From a virus, in IMG/VR virus record IMGVR_UViG_3300042914_005450, positions 1 through 33,589 of that record: a stretch of 33,589 bases of DNA; one strand, given 5' to 3'. Positions 17,301 through 24,592 of this stretch are shown piece by piece (position 1 is the first letter of the stretch; each line of letters opens with the position of its first letter). Made by a program: the position numbers and the translations under genes. The notes under the pieces are model-generated. The model was not told the DNA's origin. It searched no databases and worked only from the letters and a program-made list of their open reading frames with translations.

Positions 17301-17524
17301 AAGTGAATGACCAATTGGCTCAGGCAGGAATTGATCTCTCAGAAATCATACAACACTTAGTCATACGAGATTGGAAAAAGAATGATGACGTTCAAAAGCA
17401 AATGAAGAATGATGTTGAAGATTATCTGTTGGACAAACGAAAAGAGTTTGGCGTTGAGTTGAGTTTTACCCAATTGGATAAAATACTGGATGAAGTATTA
17501 AAGGTTGCTAGAAACGTATTTTAA
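14393..17524 (+). CDS. hsdR: Type I restriction endonuclease subunit HsdR
   Basis: A 1043-aa HsdR of normal length. The N-terminal PD-(D/E)xK nuclease has Asp148 (RRPDLVLF) and Glu162-x-Lys164 (VIENK). The SF2 translocase follows with Walker A GSGKS (318-322), DESH (416-419) in the Walker B position, GFTGTPL, and motif VI region LLTGFDAPRCNTLYIAKPL...ARANR. The C-terminal helical domain binds the HsdM/S core. It translocates and cuts unmethylated DNA using ATP. All key residues are present. The start overlaps the membrane-protein gene by ATGA; an in-frame ATG at 14399 is an alternative. In ordinary type I loci hsdR lies next to hsdM/hsdS, whereas here 5.8 kb of other genes come between. Confidence 0.95.
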   Translation: MTMYTEIKDSQEPALVLLQKLGWQYISHEQTITERSEILSNVVLENILEQQLHKINSYEYKGSSYKFSQGNVHDAIYTLKNLPDEGLVKTSERLFDLINLGKSFEENVHGDKKSFSMQYIDWNNIENNVFHVTDEFVVQGLTETRRPDLVLFINGIPFVVIENKRRDKKGSTKEAISQFIRNQKKEDGIPKLFHFSQLLIAAQPDEVMYGTTNTPDKFWGLWKEQTEIEKEVQALLISTANGQRSEDRLPTEQDRMLYCLCRPERVLELVYKFLVFDGKVKKVARYQQYFAVQNALNRVSEFDEEEKRKGGVIWHTQGSGKSLTMVMLAKSIILDNKIKNARIIVVTDRVELDKQIFETFQKCGKQPVRANSGNHLIELVQESSVEIVTTIIDKFETALKRKDFRNKSENIFVLVDESHRSQYGKNHALMKKVLPRACYIGFTGTPLMKEEKNTANKFGGYIDKYTIDQAVIDGAVLPLLYEGRSAKLTVNQEQIDRGFDRLAEPLNEYQRKDLMQKFSSITEIYKSQQVVEEIAFDISEHYCKNWKGTGFKAILAVPLKDTAIKYQKYFEGQTNPKLKMDTAVIISASDTRVDHEEVEDEVTSDVQQYFKKINQRHGSVEAFEENVTNKFKDSDDEIEMLIVVGKLLTGFDAPRCNTLYIAKPLKEHGLLQAIARANRLYEGKDYGYIVDYVGVLGDLDKALTQYSALEEFDEGDIASAILKIDEEINKIPQYHSDVWDVFKDVKNKHDIEEMGRYLAPKDIRDTFREKLIVFAKSLQAGMASDVFYKLFNEYRQITFLKDLKFFQSLRTAVQIRYSEKIDYKEYEGRVRKLLDMQIGVDGIEQTSEPINIFNEELFKKEVERLTGSVASKADAIAYRMKKVITEKMDEDPIFFKKFGKLIDEAIQAFIDKRITEAEYLKQMLEARKNLVEGSFSDVPGNLKGNPEARAFYGIVKEVLSGELPQSNLTEVNDQLAQAGIDLSEIIQHLVIRDWKKNDDVQKQMKNDVEDYLLDKRKEFGVELSFTQLDKILDEVLKVARNVF

Positions 17525-17526
17525 GA

Positions 17527-18228
17527 ATGGGAAATACAGTTAGTTACGGCACCACAAATATTAAGTATTCTGTTGAAAGGCGAAATAGAAAAACCCTAGC
17601 AATAGAAGTCCACCCCGACAATACGGTCTGGGTAATTGCCCCCATTGATGCTAACGATGAAGAGATTCAAAGTCGAGTAGAAAAGAAAGCACCATGGATA
17701 GCCAAGCAACAACGATTCTTTAATGGTCGTCCAGATAAAGTAACCCAACCTGAATGGGTTAGCGGTGAAAATATCTTTTACTTAGGACGTCAATACCGAT
17801 TGAAAATCCATGAAGGCGAACCAGATATAAAATTAGCCGGCAAGTATCTGAATGTAACCGTTAAGGACAAAGAAGATAAAAAGAAGATTTCGGATCTTGT
17901 TAACACCTGGTACTTACAACACGCCAGAATAAAGTTTGAAGAAAGAATGGCACTACTCCATCCTATTCTTGAACGCGAGAACTTGAAGATGAATTCTTTG
18001 ATGATTCGGAAATTAAACAAACGTTGGGGCAGTTGCACAGCAAAGGGAAACATTGTTGTGAACGCAGATTTAATCAAGGCCCCCATCAACTGTATCGACT
18101 ACGTTTTGATTCATGAGCTTTGCCATTTGAAGTATCATGACCATAGCAATAAATTTTGGACGCTATTAAATAAGTACTGCCCGAATTGGGTGAAGACGAA
18201 GGAGAGATTGGAGAATTTTAATTTTTGA
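17527..18228 (+). CDS. YgjP-type (DUF45/M48-like) metallopeptidase
   Basis: A 233-aa protein of the YgjP/DUF45 family. Its N-terminal beta region ends in WI..Q and the YLGRQYRLKI motif. The catalytic part has LNKRWGSCTAKGNIVVNADLI, then HELCH (His196, Glu197, His200) and His206 (HDHSNKFW) as the likely third zinc ligand. Members of this family are frequent companions of type I hsdR genes; the substrate is not established. The gene starts two nt after the hsdR stop, so it is the last tightly linked gene of the operon. All metal ligands are present and it should be an active peptidase. Confidence 0.88.
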   Translation: MGNTVSYGTTNIKYSVERRNRKTLAIEVHPDNTVWVIAPIDANDEEIQSRVEKKAPWIAKQQRFFNGRPDKVTQPEWVSGENIFYLGRQYRLKIHEGEPDIKLAGKYLNVTVKDKEDKKKISDLVNTWYLQHARIKFEERMALLHPILERENLKMNSLMIRKLNKRWGSCTAKGNIVVNADLIKAPINCIDYVLIHELCHLKYHDHSNKFWTLLNKYCPNWVKTKERLENFNF

Positions 18229-18268
18229 GAATGGTAAGACAGGTGTTCATTTGAAGGATATATAGTAT

Positions 18269-18517
18269 ATGCCAACATCGAACTACTCCTATAAATTCCA
18301 ATTCATTGGTGAAGATGGTCTCTACAATCTGCAAGTATCTGACGACACTTTAATGTACCGTCTGATATTTCCAAATTCCAAATATGTTACCGGTTCTTCA
18401 ATTGCAATTCTGAATGCAAGGGATTCAAATGTACTTAATGAATATGAAGATGGCCTGATTGTGAATTGGATCCATGAAATACTTTCAAGTTTCGGATTCA
18501 AAATTTCCGCGAGGTAG
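18269..18517 (+). CDS. Small hypothetical protein
   Basis: An 82-aa protein starting 40 nt after the metallopeptidase gene and ending about 65 nt before a terminator. The sequence looks like a small globular beta/alpha protein (YSYKFQFIGEDGLYNLQVSDDTLMYRLIFP...). There is no recognised motif, signal or membrane helix. It may be the last gene of the restriction operon, since no terminator lies between. A function cannot be given. Confidence 0.5.
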   Translation: MPTSNYSYKFQFIGEDGLYNLQVSDDTLMYRLIFPNSKYVTGSSIAILNARDSNVLNEYEDGLIVNWIHEILSSFGFKISAR

Positions 18518-18580
18518 AAACAAACTAAGTTCCTTCGCATATAATTTATAGTTTGATAATAAAATTCATTTTTTTGTTTT

Positions 18581-18614
18581 AAGCACTTCGGCATTTTGTC
18601 GAGGTGCTTTTTTT
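18581..18614 (+). terminator. Rho-independent terminator, end of defence operon
   Basis: Stem AAGCACTTCG / CGAGGTGCTT (10 bp with one G-U pair) and a 9-nt loop, followed by seven T. It is the first strong terminator after 4314, consistent with one transcription unit from about 4.4 kb to here. Confidence 0.85.
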
Positions 18615-18641
18615 GTCTCACTTTCATCAAAACGAGGACAT

Positions 18642-18721
18642 TCGCTGGAAACCAGCATCTTAAGCTGTACTGCTCGAAACTTTGTCCTGTTTACATAGAA
18701 AATCTGCTATAAACGGGACAA
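18642..18721. promoter_or_regulatory. Repeat-like region upstream of tyrosine recombinase
   Basis: Contains CGCTGGAAACCAG (18642-18654), 12 of 13 bases identical to the R1 motif at 1214-1226. It also has an inverted repeat TTGTCCTGTTTA / TAAACGGGACAA (18682-18693 and 18710-18721, one mismatch). The right arm includes AAACGGGAC, the reverse complement of a 9-nt word in R2. It may be an operator for the recombinase gene starting 43 nt later, or a recombination site. Confidence 0.45.
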
Positions 18722-18763
18722 TCGCATCCAGAATTCGCTTAAACTCGTCATAAATGGAAAATT

Positions 18764-19345
18764 ATGACGAAAAGACAAACTACAACTTCCGGCATGGACT
18801 GGAATACAATGCTCGGATTAAGCGACCGAATAAAAAGAGATGAAGAATACAGGGATTATCTTCTCATAACCATGGGATGCTACTTTGGTTTACGAATCGG
18901 CGATCTACTCTCTATAAAATGGTGTGATGTTATAAATAAAGAAGAACTCGTCATACAAGAATCCAAAACCAAAAAATCAAGAACCATTTCCTTCAATGAA
19001 AAAGTAGTCGAGGCAATCAACCTTTGTTCAAATGAACTTAGGTCGAAAAATTCACATTGGAATAGCGAATACGTTTTCGCGAATCGATGGGGCGGTCAAT
19101 TGTCGGTGTCTTATATTAATAAGCGCCTCAAAGTAATTTTCGGGAAGTACAACGTGCGTGTTCAAAATCCAAGTTCTCATACCTTGCGGAAAACATTCGG
19201 AAAACGCATATATGAAATGGATGGTCAATCTGATCGTTCACTAATATACTTGTCCGATATTTTCGGTCATAGTTCAACTGCTATAACACGATCATATATC
19301 GGAATCACACAGGATCAGATTAAAGATGTGTATTTGAGCTTATGA
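18764..19345 (+). CDS. Minimal tyrosine recombinase (catalytic domain only)
   Basis: A 193-aa site-specific recombinase that retains the full catalytic set: Arg44 (FGLRIGD), a Lys in the KTKKSR beta-hairpin near 70, His139 and Arg142 (HTLRKTF), His169 (FGHSS) and the nucleophile Tyr178 (RSYIG). Only about 30 residues precede the catalytic domain, so the usual N-terminal core-binding and arm-binding domains are missing; typical integrases have 300-400 residues. It should be able to cut and rejoin DNA, but its target specificity may come from another protein. It opens region 3 and overlaps the next small gene by ATGA. Confidence 0.85.
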   Translation: MTKRQTTTSGMDWNTMLGLSDRIKRDEEYRDYLLITMGCYFGLRIGDLLSIKWCDVINKEELVIQESKTKKSRTISFNEKVVEAINLCSNELRSKNSHWNSEYVFANRWGGQLSVSYINKRLKVIFGKYNVRVQNPSSHTLRKTFGKRIYEMDGQSDRSLIYLSDIFGHSSTAITRSYIGITQDQIKDVYLSL

Positions 19346-19527
19346 AAACGAAGGAAGAATTAAAAAGAGAAGTAAGCCGCTTGGCCAAGCGAATTAAAGT
19401 ACAAAGGGCGAAACTCTGGTCGCTTGTTAAGATGGAAGAATTTGAGGAAGCAGAGCTTGTTAAGAATGAGATCCAGGTCTGCCAAAAACAATTGCTTGAT
19501 ACTTTGATTGGTAGCGAAAATAATTAG
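19342..19527 (+). CDS. Small coiled-coil protein
   Basis: A 61-aa, highly charged, all-helical peptide coupled to the recombinase by an ATGA overlap. The pattern W.LVKMEEFEEAELVKNEI resembles a UVR-type helical hairpin (YE.A...R..I), but the match is weak. It could assist the recombinase, since it is made with it and that enzyme lacks its own N-terminal DNA-binding domain; this is inference. Confidence 0.5.
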   Translation: MKTKEELKREVSRLAKRIKVQRAKLWSLVKMEEFEEAELVKNEIQVCQKQLLDTLIGSENN

Positions 19528-19558
19528 GAGTAGATTTGAACCTATAAATAGGTTCTAT

Positions 19559-20350
19559 ATGAAGTTCAAGAGTGCAAATATTCCAAATGAAGAAGGTAAA
19601 GAATTCGATATTAATGAGTTTAATCGTGTTCTAATATTTCCTGATTTAGTTTCATACTCACCTAGTGAAGTCAAGATTTTGGTTGAAATAAGAATAAGTG
19701 AGTTAGAATACCAAATAGATCAGCTTGGACTTATGGAAGGTATTGATTTACTTTCAGAAGAAGAGTATCATGTTTTAAATTTGGATTTTGCTAATAGGAT
19801 GAAGTCCGATCCTTTGCCTTCTAATGGATACAATGGGTTATTGTTGGATTGGGTATCATTCGAAAAAACAAGACTGATTGACAAACTTATTATTCTAAAA
19901 CCAGAAACAAAAAAAACAAAGGAAATTGCTAGAGAAACCTATTCCGTTGCTAATAATTTAGCTATAAAAAATTATGCTCATCTTGGGGATGATATTCTAA
20001 TTTTAAGAAATGTTTTACGTGATAATTTGTTCATCGATTCATCAACTAAAGCCAATGAATTTTCACGAATATTTTCTGAGAAGAATGTTGATTCAAAATT
20101 AATTTGGCAAGGAAGTCAAGCTGAACTCTCTTACTTGATTAAATCAATTATGCCGTGGTTGGTTACAAAACGTAATTACCTAAAAAGAACTGCTAAAATA
20201 TTTACGAAACCTGATGGGAGTTTGTTTGATTCAAGAAATATTGGCAACCCCAAAAGCGACATTCCAGTTGAACGGGAAAAAGTACTCCGTAAAGCGTTAG
20301 AACAATTTATCAGCAATATTGAATCAGAAAGAAGGCGACATACAAACTAA
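19559..20350 (+). CDS. Hypothetical Bacteroidota mobile-element protein
   Basis: A 263-aa protein from the ATG at 19559; the frame is open back to a TTG at 19508, within the previous gene. It is mostly helical. Near residue 195 it has SKLIWQGSQAELSYLIKSI, a motif type also seen in RteC-family and other Bacteroidota element proteins (compare LTWSLSKYDLVELILAL in the RteC at 28740). The rest is not recognised. It ends before a terminator 45 nt later and may be co-transcribed with the recombinase. Confidence 0.55.
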   Translation: MKFKSANIPNEEGKEFDINEFNRVLIFPDLVSYSPSEVKILVEIRISELEYQIDQLGLMEGIDLLSEEEYHVLNLDFANRMKSDPLPSNGYNGLLLDWVSFEKTRLIDKLIILKPETKKTKEIARETYSVANNLAIKNYAHLGDDILILRNVLRDNLFIDSSTKANEFSRIFSEKNVDSKLIWQGSQAELSYLIKSIMPWLVTKRNYLKRTAKIFTKPDGSLFDSRNIGNPKSDIPVEREKVLRKALEQFISNIESERRRHTN

Positions 20351-20394
20351 GTAGTCTTTTCGTACTCCTTAACACTCAGCACAACACTCCGTAG

Positions 20395-20424
20395 CCCCCT
20401 ATAACATGCGTTTTAGGGGGTTTT
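20395..20424 (+). terminator. Rho-independent terminator
   Basis: Stem CCCCCTA / TAGGGGG (20395-20401 and 20414-20420) with a 12-nt loop region and TTTT. It ends the recombinase unit. A TACATTTG box at 20431-20438 fits the Bacteroidota -7 element (TAnnTTTG) for the following gene, but no clear -33 box was found. Confidence 0.7.
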
Positions 20425-20478
20425 CTGTTTTACATTTGTTGTGTAGATAAGAGTTAATAATTAAAAAAATAAATGGTT

Positions 20479-20802
20479 ATGAAAAATTCAAACACAGCAG
20501 TTCAAAACATCCTGAAAGGATATGTAAAATGGCTAAACTCATCATACTTTTATAAAGTTGGTGATAATCTTAAAAAATTCAAAAGTGGTCTTCCTTATGC
20601 CAACTACTTGGAAATGGCAATTTTGGATTTAGGTATTAACCCACAAGAATTCTGTCAGTATTCTAAACCAGGTTTATTAAAATCATTTGCAAGTAGATTA
20701 GAAACATCTACTCAGTTTCTTAGAAGAGAGGCTAAAATTCAATCAGATATTCTTTCCGCTTTCAGTGCGTACATCAAGTATAGTATCGCAACATCTAAAT
20801 AA
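20479..20802 (+). CDS. Hypothetical protein
   Basis: A 107-aa helical, basic protein from the ATG at 20479; an ATG two codons earlier at 20473 is equally possible. Not recognised. It has no signal peptide and no obvious DNA-binding motif. It stands alone between a terminator upstream and the palindrome cluster at 20818-20884 downstream. Confidence 0.5.
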   Translation: MKNSNTAVQNILKGYVKWLNSSYFYKVGDNLKKFKSGLPYANYLEMAILDLGINPQEFCQYSKPGLLKSFASRLETSTQFLRREAKIQSDILSAFSAYIKYSIATSK

Positions 20803-20817
20803 TATAATATAGAAATC

Positions 20818-20884
20818 AACGGAGTGCACACCGTTCTATATTTCCAAGCGCTTGGATTAAACAATTCGAAAATCAACGTTTAAT
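20818..20884. promoter_or_regulatory. Cluster of three palindromes upstream of parB-like gene
   Basis: Three inverted repeats lie in 67 bp: AACGG-N8-CCGTT (20818-20835) with GTGCAC in its centre, the perfect palindrome CCAAGCGCTTGG (20844-20855), and ATTAAAC...GTTTAAT (20856-20884). The cluster ends 15 nt before the ParB-like start. It may be an operator for that gene or a ParB-type binding site. Confidence 0.5.
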
Positions 20885-20899
20885 CTAATTCAAATAATC

Positions 20900-21553
20900 A
20901 TGTTTAAAGTAAAAACTGTCAAGGTCTCAGACCTTAGCATACACCCTTCTTATGCCTTAATTTATGAAGTAAACAATCGTCAAAGAGAGATCTTAAAAGA
21001 TTCTATTCTTAAGACTGGTGGCTTATTAGAGCCTATCGTAATCAATGAACTAAATGAAATTATTCATGGTGTTCAAAGGTACCTGGTTTATCAGGAATTA
21101 GGTTGGCAAGAAATACCTACGAAGCTATTTAATAAGGCCAAGAGTGAGGATGATGTTTTCTACATCATCTCATTCAACCGCCACCGGGATAAATCTATGC
21201 TAGAACGTTGGAACGAGATTGAAACTCTTAAAGCGTATTGGTTAAAAAAACAAGGTCAAAGAACTGATCTCCTTGAAGGCCAGACTGAATTTGATAAGTT
21301 AACAACACGTGCAAAGTTGTCACAGCACTGCAATATTTCAGAAGGTAATGTCTATAAGATTGAAAAGGTAGCCGAAAGCCATTTACACTATTTCAACCTA
21401 ATAAGCACAGGTGAAATGTCACTGCATGAAGCCTATTTACGAGCAACCGGAAGGTTTGTAGAAAAAACCGACAAGGATGTCAATGAACCAAATGGTGAAG
21501 TATTAGAAAAACTATACAATCACTGTTGTCCAAATTGTAACACAAAATTTTAA
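20900..21553 (+). CDS. ParB-like nuclease/CTPase-domain protein
   Basis: A 217-aa protein whose first 80 residues match the ParB/Srx fold: VSDLSIHP, then LKDSILKTGGLLEPIVIN and HGVQRYLVYQELGWQEIPTKLF (box II-like G..R at 57-60). A helical DNA-binding region follows (TRAKLSQHCNISEGNVYKIEKVA). The C-terminus has a short CC..C cysteine cluster (CCPNC) that could bind zinc. No ParA partner is present. It is 11 nt upstream of a C5 DNA methyltransferase, a pairing seen for ParB-domain proteins in mobile elements. Roles in element maintenance or in directing the methylase are both possible. Confidence 0.75.
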   Translation: MFKVKTVKVSDLSIHPSYALIYEVNNRQREILKDSILKTGGLLEPIVINELNEIIHGVQRYLVYQELGWQEIPTKLFNKAKSEDDVFYIISFNRHRDKSMLERWNEIETLKAYWLKKQGQRTDLLEGQTEFDKLTTRAKLSQHCNISEGNVYKIEKVAESHLHYFNLISTGEMSLHEAYLRATGRFVEKTDKDVNEPNGEVLEKLYNHCCPNCNTKF

Positions 21554-21564
21554 AACCTATAACT

Positions 21565-22587
21565 ATGAAAAATGTAGAAAAATTTGAAGCCTCAAAGTTT
21601 AACAAGGTGATTCCAATTGTAAAAGAAATTGCCATAACATTAATATCCCTATTCGCAGGATGCGGTGGTTCTAGTCTTGGATACGAAATGGCTGGTTTTT
21701 TAGAACTGCTGGCCATTGAATGGGATGCACACGCTAGAAAAGTGTTTGCACTCAACTTCCCTAACGTCAAGTTAGAAAACCTTGATATAGAAAAGTTAAC
21801 AGGCGAACAGCTCCTTGAACTAATTGACAAAGAACGTGGTGAACTCGATTTCTTTGACGCTTCACCTCCTTGTCAAGGATTTTCGCAATCTGACACGAAA
21901 CGTGATGCAGATAACGAGAAAAATAAACTCTACTTCAAGACCATTGAGTTAATCAATGATGTACAACCAAAAGTATTCTGCATAGAAAATGTGGTTGGGA
22001 TGCGCAGAGGTAAAATGAAAGTAGCCTGGAACAATATCGTTGATGCGTTTGAAAAACTTGATTATCGAGTAGAGTTCAAAGAAGTTAAAGCTGAGGAATA
22101 CGGTGTCCCACAGGCAAGAAGGCGAGTTATTGTTCTTGGAGTTAGAAATGATATTCAAAAGATGTTCAACATTGGTGATCTGTTTCCTCAGACAAGATTA
22201 ACTAATGTTGCTGAAATGTCAGTCGGAGCTCACGTTCCTAATATTATCGGTTTTTCCCCTGGTCAATTTCAAGATAGGTTTATTCCAGTTACACAACCAA
22301 TGTGCACCATTACCAAAACTATGTCTGCATGGTTTTATGAAAAAGATGGTATGAGAAGGCGACCAACAATATCTGAATTGAAGGTATTGTCCTCATTTCC
22401 AAAATCATTCGAGTTTATTGGTTCCGACAATCAACAATGGGCGCGTATAGGCAATGCTGTGCCACCAAATATTACTAGAACTATAGGTGAGCATGTAAAA
22501 CAAAATATACTGACCCAAGAGGTGTTAAATTACTTCCATCCTACTGTCAATATTGACTCAATTGAAGATATGCGTATTGCGGCTTAA
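21565..22587 (+). CDS. C5 cytosine DNA methyltransferase
   Basis: A 340-aa methyltransferase with all main motifs: motif I SLFAGCGGSSLGYEMAG (29-44), motif IV PPCQGFSQ with catalytic Cys103, motif VI ENV (141-143), motif VIII QARRRV, and motifs IX/X RRPTISELKVLSSFP...ARIGNAVPP. It methylates cytosine C5 in a sequence that cannot be read from the protein. The target-recognition segment between VIII and IX is short. The first 25 residues before motif I are an unusual Lys-rich lead. No cognate restriction endonuclease is recognised nearby, so it is probably an orphan methylase that protects the element or regulates genes. Confidence 0.92.
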   Translation: MKNVEKFEASKFNKVIPIVKEIAITLISLFAGCGGSSLGYEMAGFLELLAIEWDAHARKVFALNFPNVKLENLDIEKLTGEQLLELIDKERGELDFFDASPPCQGFSQSDTKRDADNEKNKLYFKTIELINDVQPKVFCIENVVGMRRGKMKVAWNNIVDAFEKLDYRVEFKEVKAEEYGVPQARRRVIVLGVRNDIQKMFNIGDLFPQTRLTNVAEMSVGAHVPNIIGFSPGQFQDRFIPVTQPMCTITKTMSAWFYEKDGMRRRPTISELKVLSSFPKSFEFIGSDNQQWARIGNAVPPNITRTIGEHVKQNILTQEVLNYFHPTVNIDSIEDMRIAA

Positions 22588-22608
22588 AACAAACACTTTA
22601 TTAATCAA

Positions 22609-22631
22609 GCAGGGGCCTTAATGGCTCCTGC
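22609..22631. other. Hairpin without T tract
   Basis: GCAGGGGCC-TTAAT-GGCTCCTGC forms a 9-bp stem with one G-T pair between the methylase stop and the next start (22647). No T run follows. It could be a weak terminator, an mRNA-stabilising hairpin or a protein-binding site. Confidence 0.5.
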
Positions 22632-22646
22632 ATAATCCACAAATAA

Positions 22647-22898
22647 ATGAGCAATAACGAAATAGACACATTCGATCAGCAATTTGAAAATATATCACAT
22701 AGGGCTGTAAAAGGTTTTCAGGATGACATACTTGATTTATTGGTTACTGATTCAAATTTCTTTGGCAACAGTCCAACTGAACTATTGTTAATTGAAGATG
22801 GTACTGAGCTATTTGAATACATCATCAATGATGAATATTGGTTACGTCATTGGAGTATCTACCTCATAAGACAAATCATGAGTTTAGTTTATGAATAG
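22647..22898 (+). CDS. Small acidic hypothetical protein
   Basis: An 83-aa acidic, helical protein about 60 nt after the methylase gene. No family recognised. It has many Asp/Glu and aromatic residues (FDQQFENISHRAVKGFQDDILDLL, YWLRHWSIYLIRQI). Small acidic proteins in mobile elements can be DNA mimics, but there is no specific evidence for that here. A hairpin follows about 40 nt after its stop. Confidence 0.5.
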   Translation: MSNNEIDTFDQQFENISHRAVKGFQDDILDLLVTDSNFFGNSPTELLLIEDGTELFEYIINDEYWLRHWSIYLIRQIMSLVYE

Positions 22899-22938
22899 TC
22901 ATGCGAAACATCTATCATCCATCTAATATAATTAATAA

Positions 22939-22968
22939 GAAACCTGTTAGAAGTCCCTGACAGGTTTC
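22939..22968. terminator. Hairpin, possible weak terminator
   Basis: A 12-bp stem GAAACCTGTTAG / CTGACAGGTTTC (one G-T pair) with a 6-nt loop lies after the 83-aa gene. The following CTTCT is a poor T tract, so termination efficiency is uncertain. Confidence 0.5.
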
Positions 22969-23041
22969 CTTCTAAATGGTTAAGAAATTTAGATTTTGAG
23001 AGAGGGATAGTATATAAGTATGATGTTCATTGTTTTGCGCC

Positions 23042-24481
23042 ATGGGAGGTAAACATAAAAGAAAATATAATGTAAATCCTTTAACAGGTGTGCTGCCAAT
23101 AGGACTTGACAGTGTGGAGGATTTAGTCCACGGTACAAGTTTATGTCCTGATAGGATTAAAGTATTACTTCATCAGATATACACTTGCTGGATTTTTGAT
23201 GAGTTGAACGAGAAGAAACGTGACCGACATTTTCACAAAGAAGGATGGGTCAATCTTTCTTCAATTCGATTGAGTTCGCTCCTAACAGCAAATTATAGTT
23301 CTTATGAAAAGTTCCTAGAAGATAATAAGATAATCGAAATAAAAAGAACCCATACTGGAACGAAAAGCTATGTCAGCGGTGTGAGATGCACTCCATACAG
23401 GATTAATCCCACCTTACTAGTTCCAACTAACAAAAGAAGATTCAAACATGAAAGAATTCATGATTATAAAACTTTAAAAGCAATACAGTTAGATAAAAAA
23501 AACTTTCAGCAAGATCTGTATTCTGATGACATCACATCTATCATTCCGTTCTGCACGATCCATAAAAAAATGGAAAGCATGCTTTCTAATTTTTACTTCG
23601 ATGTAGACGGGTTAAGTGAATTTGTTTCCAAGGTCGCTACAGGTCAAATCAAATTGAAACGTAAGACAACAAGAGGTGTGCTTGATGCTGAAATGATTGC
23701 GTACCTGATTAATGATCATAGTGCTCCTAAACCAATTGTATGTGCTTTTGGAGAACGCTTTCATACTTCGTTTACAAGATTGCCAAGAGAGTACCGCGCC
23801 TTCTTGCGATTACAAGATGTGAATGAACAATTATGCTCAGTAGATATTTCTAATTGTCAGCCGTTTCTAGTTTCTTTGATTATTAGTCATCCTCAAATTG
23901 TAAAACGAATTCTCCCGGAATTCACTACCGTTTTGGATAAGATTGAACGCCTTCATCTGTTAACAGCCTTTCATTTCGATGAACTTTGCACAGATGGTGG
24001 GATCTATGGGTTTTGGTTGGAAAACAGACATGACTTGAGCAACCGTGACGAAGCGAAGGATGAATTCATTAAGCGAATACTGTTTGATTCGGATAACTAT
24101 AAAAAGAAGAAGTTCGAATTTGCAAAACTCAGATTCAAAAGTTTGTTTCCAGATGTGGCAGAGGCTATTTCAATTATGAAGAATGTGGATGAAAAAGAAC
24201 TCCCGCTTATTAAGGATTTGTATCTGGACAAAAGCGGAAAATTTGGTGGTAAGAAATATTATCACAAAACCATAAGCGCAATGTGTCAAAGGTTAGAGTC
24301 CAGAATTCTTACAGGTCTTATTGTACCTGCCCTTATTAAAAATGATTTAGGTCCCTTTCTCACTATACATGATTCGGTACTTATTCCTGAATCCAAATCA
24401 GAGCATGCAAAAAAGATCTTTGAAGATTGCTTCATTCGGTTAGGTGTTAAACCTCCACATGTCAAAATTGACACTTATTGA
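23042..24481 (+). CDS. Divergent single-subunit polymerase-like protein (PolA/T7-type palm)
   Basis: A 479-aa protein from ATG 23042; a TTG four codons earlier is possible. The C-terminal half carries what look like the three motifs of Pol I/T7-type polymerases in order: motif A VDISNCQ (Asp268), motif B RDEAKDEFIKRILF (Arg335, Lys339, Phe342), and motif C TIHDS (His443-Asp444-Ser445). A Q-containing helix (Gln416) precedes motif C. Compare the general patterns DxSxxE/Q, RxxxKxxFxxxYG and HDE/HDS. There is no 3'-5' exonuclease domain, and the N-terminal 200 residues are unassigned and basic. It could copy element DNA or RNA, or be a primase-like enzyme. The assignment rests on short motifs and needs structural comparison. 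It stands alone between two inverted-repeat regions. Confidence 0.5.
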   Translation: MGGKHKRKYNVNPLTGVLPIGLDSVEDLVHGTSLCPDRIKVLLHQIYTCWIFDELNEKKRDRHFHKEGWVNLSSIRLSSLLTANYSSYEKFLEDNKIIEIKRTHTGTKSYVSGVRCTPYRINPTLLVPTNKRRFKHERIHDYKTLKAIQLDKKNFQQDLYSDDITSIIPFCTIHKKMESMLSNFYFDVDGLSEFVSKVATGQIKLKRKTTRGVLDAEMIAYLINDHSAPKPIVCAFGERFHTSFTRLPREYRAFLRLQDVNEQLCSVDISNCQPFLVSLIISHPQIVKRILPEFTTVLDKIERLHLLTAFHFDELCTDGGIYGFWLENRHDLSNRDEAKDEFIKRILFDSDNYKKKKFEFAKLRFKSLFPDVAEAISIMKNVDEKELPLIKDLYLDKSGKFGGKKYYHKTISAMCQRLESRILTGLIVPALIKNDLGPFLTIHDSVLIPESKSEHAKKIFEDCFIRLGVKPPHVKIDTY

Positions 24482-24592
24482 TCGATTTCTTTCCTCGAGC
24501 CTCATTCTAGACAGAGAAAACAAGCAACATAAGTATACAAGCTCACTTTGGTCAATATAAACTGAGGTTATTTCCACAGTTCTGGAACAAAG

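Noticed and set aside
22609-22631. Rho-independent terminator after the C5 methylase
   Set aside because: The stem is good but no T tract follows, so it is listed as a hairpin only.
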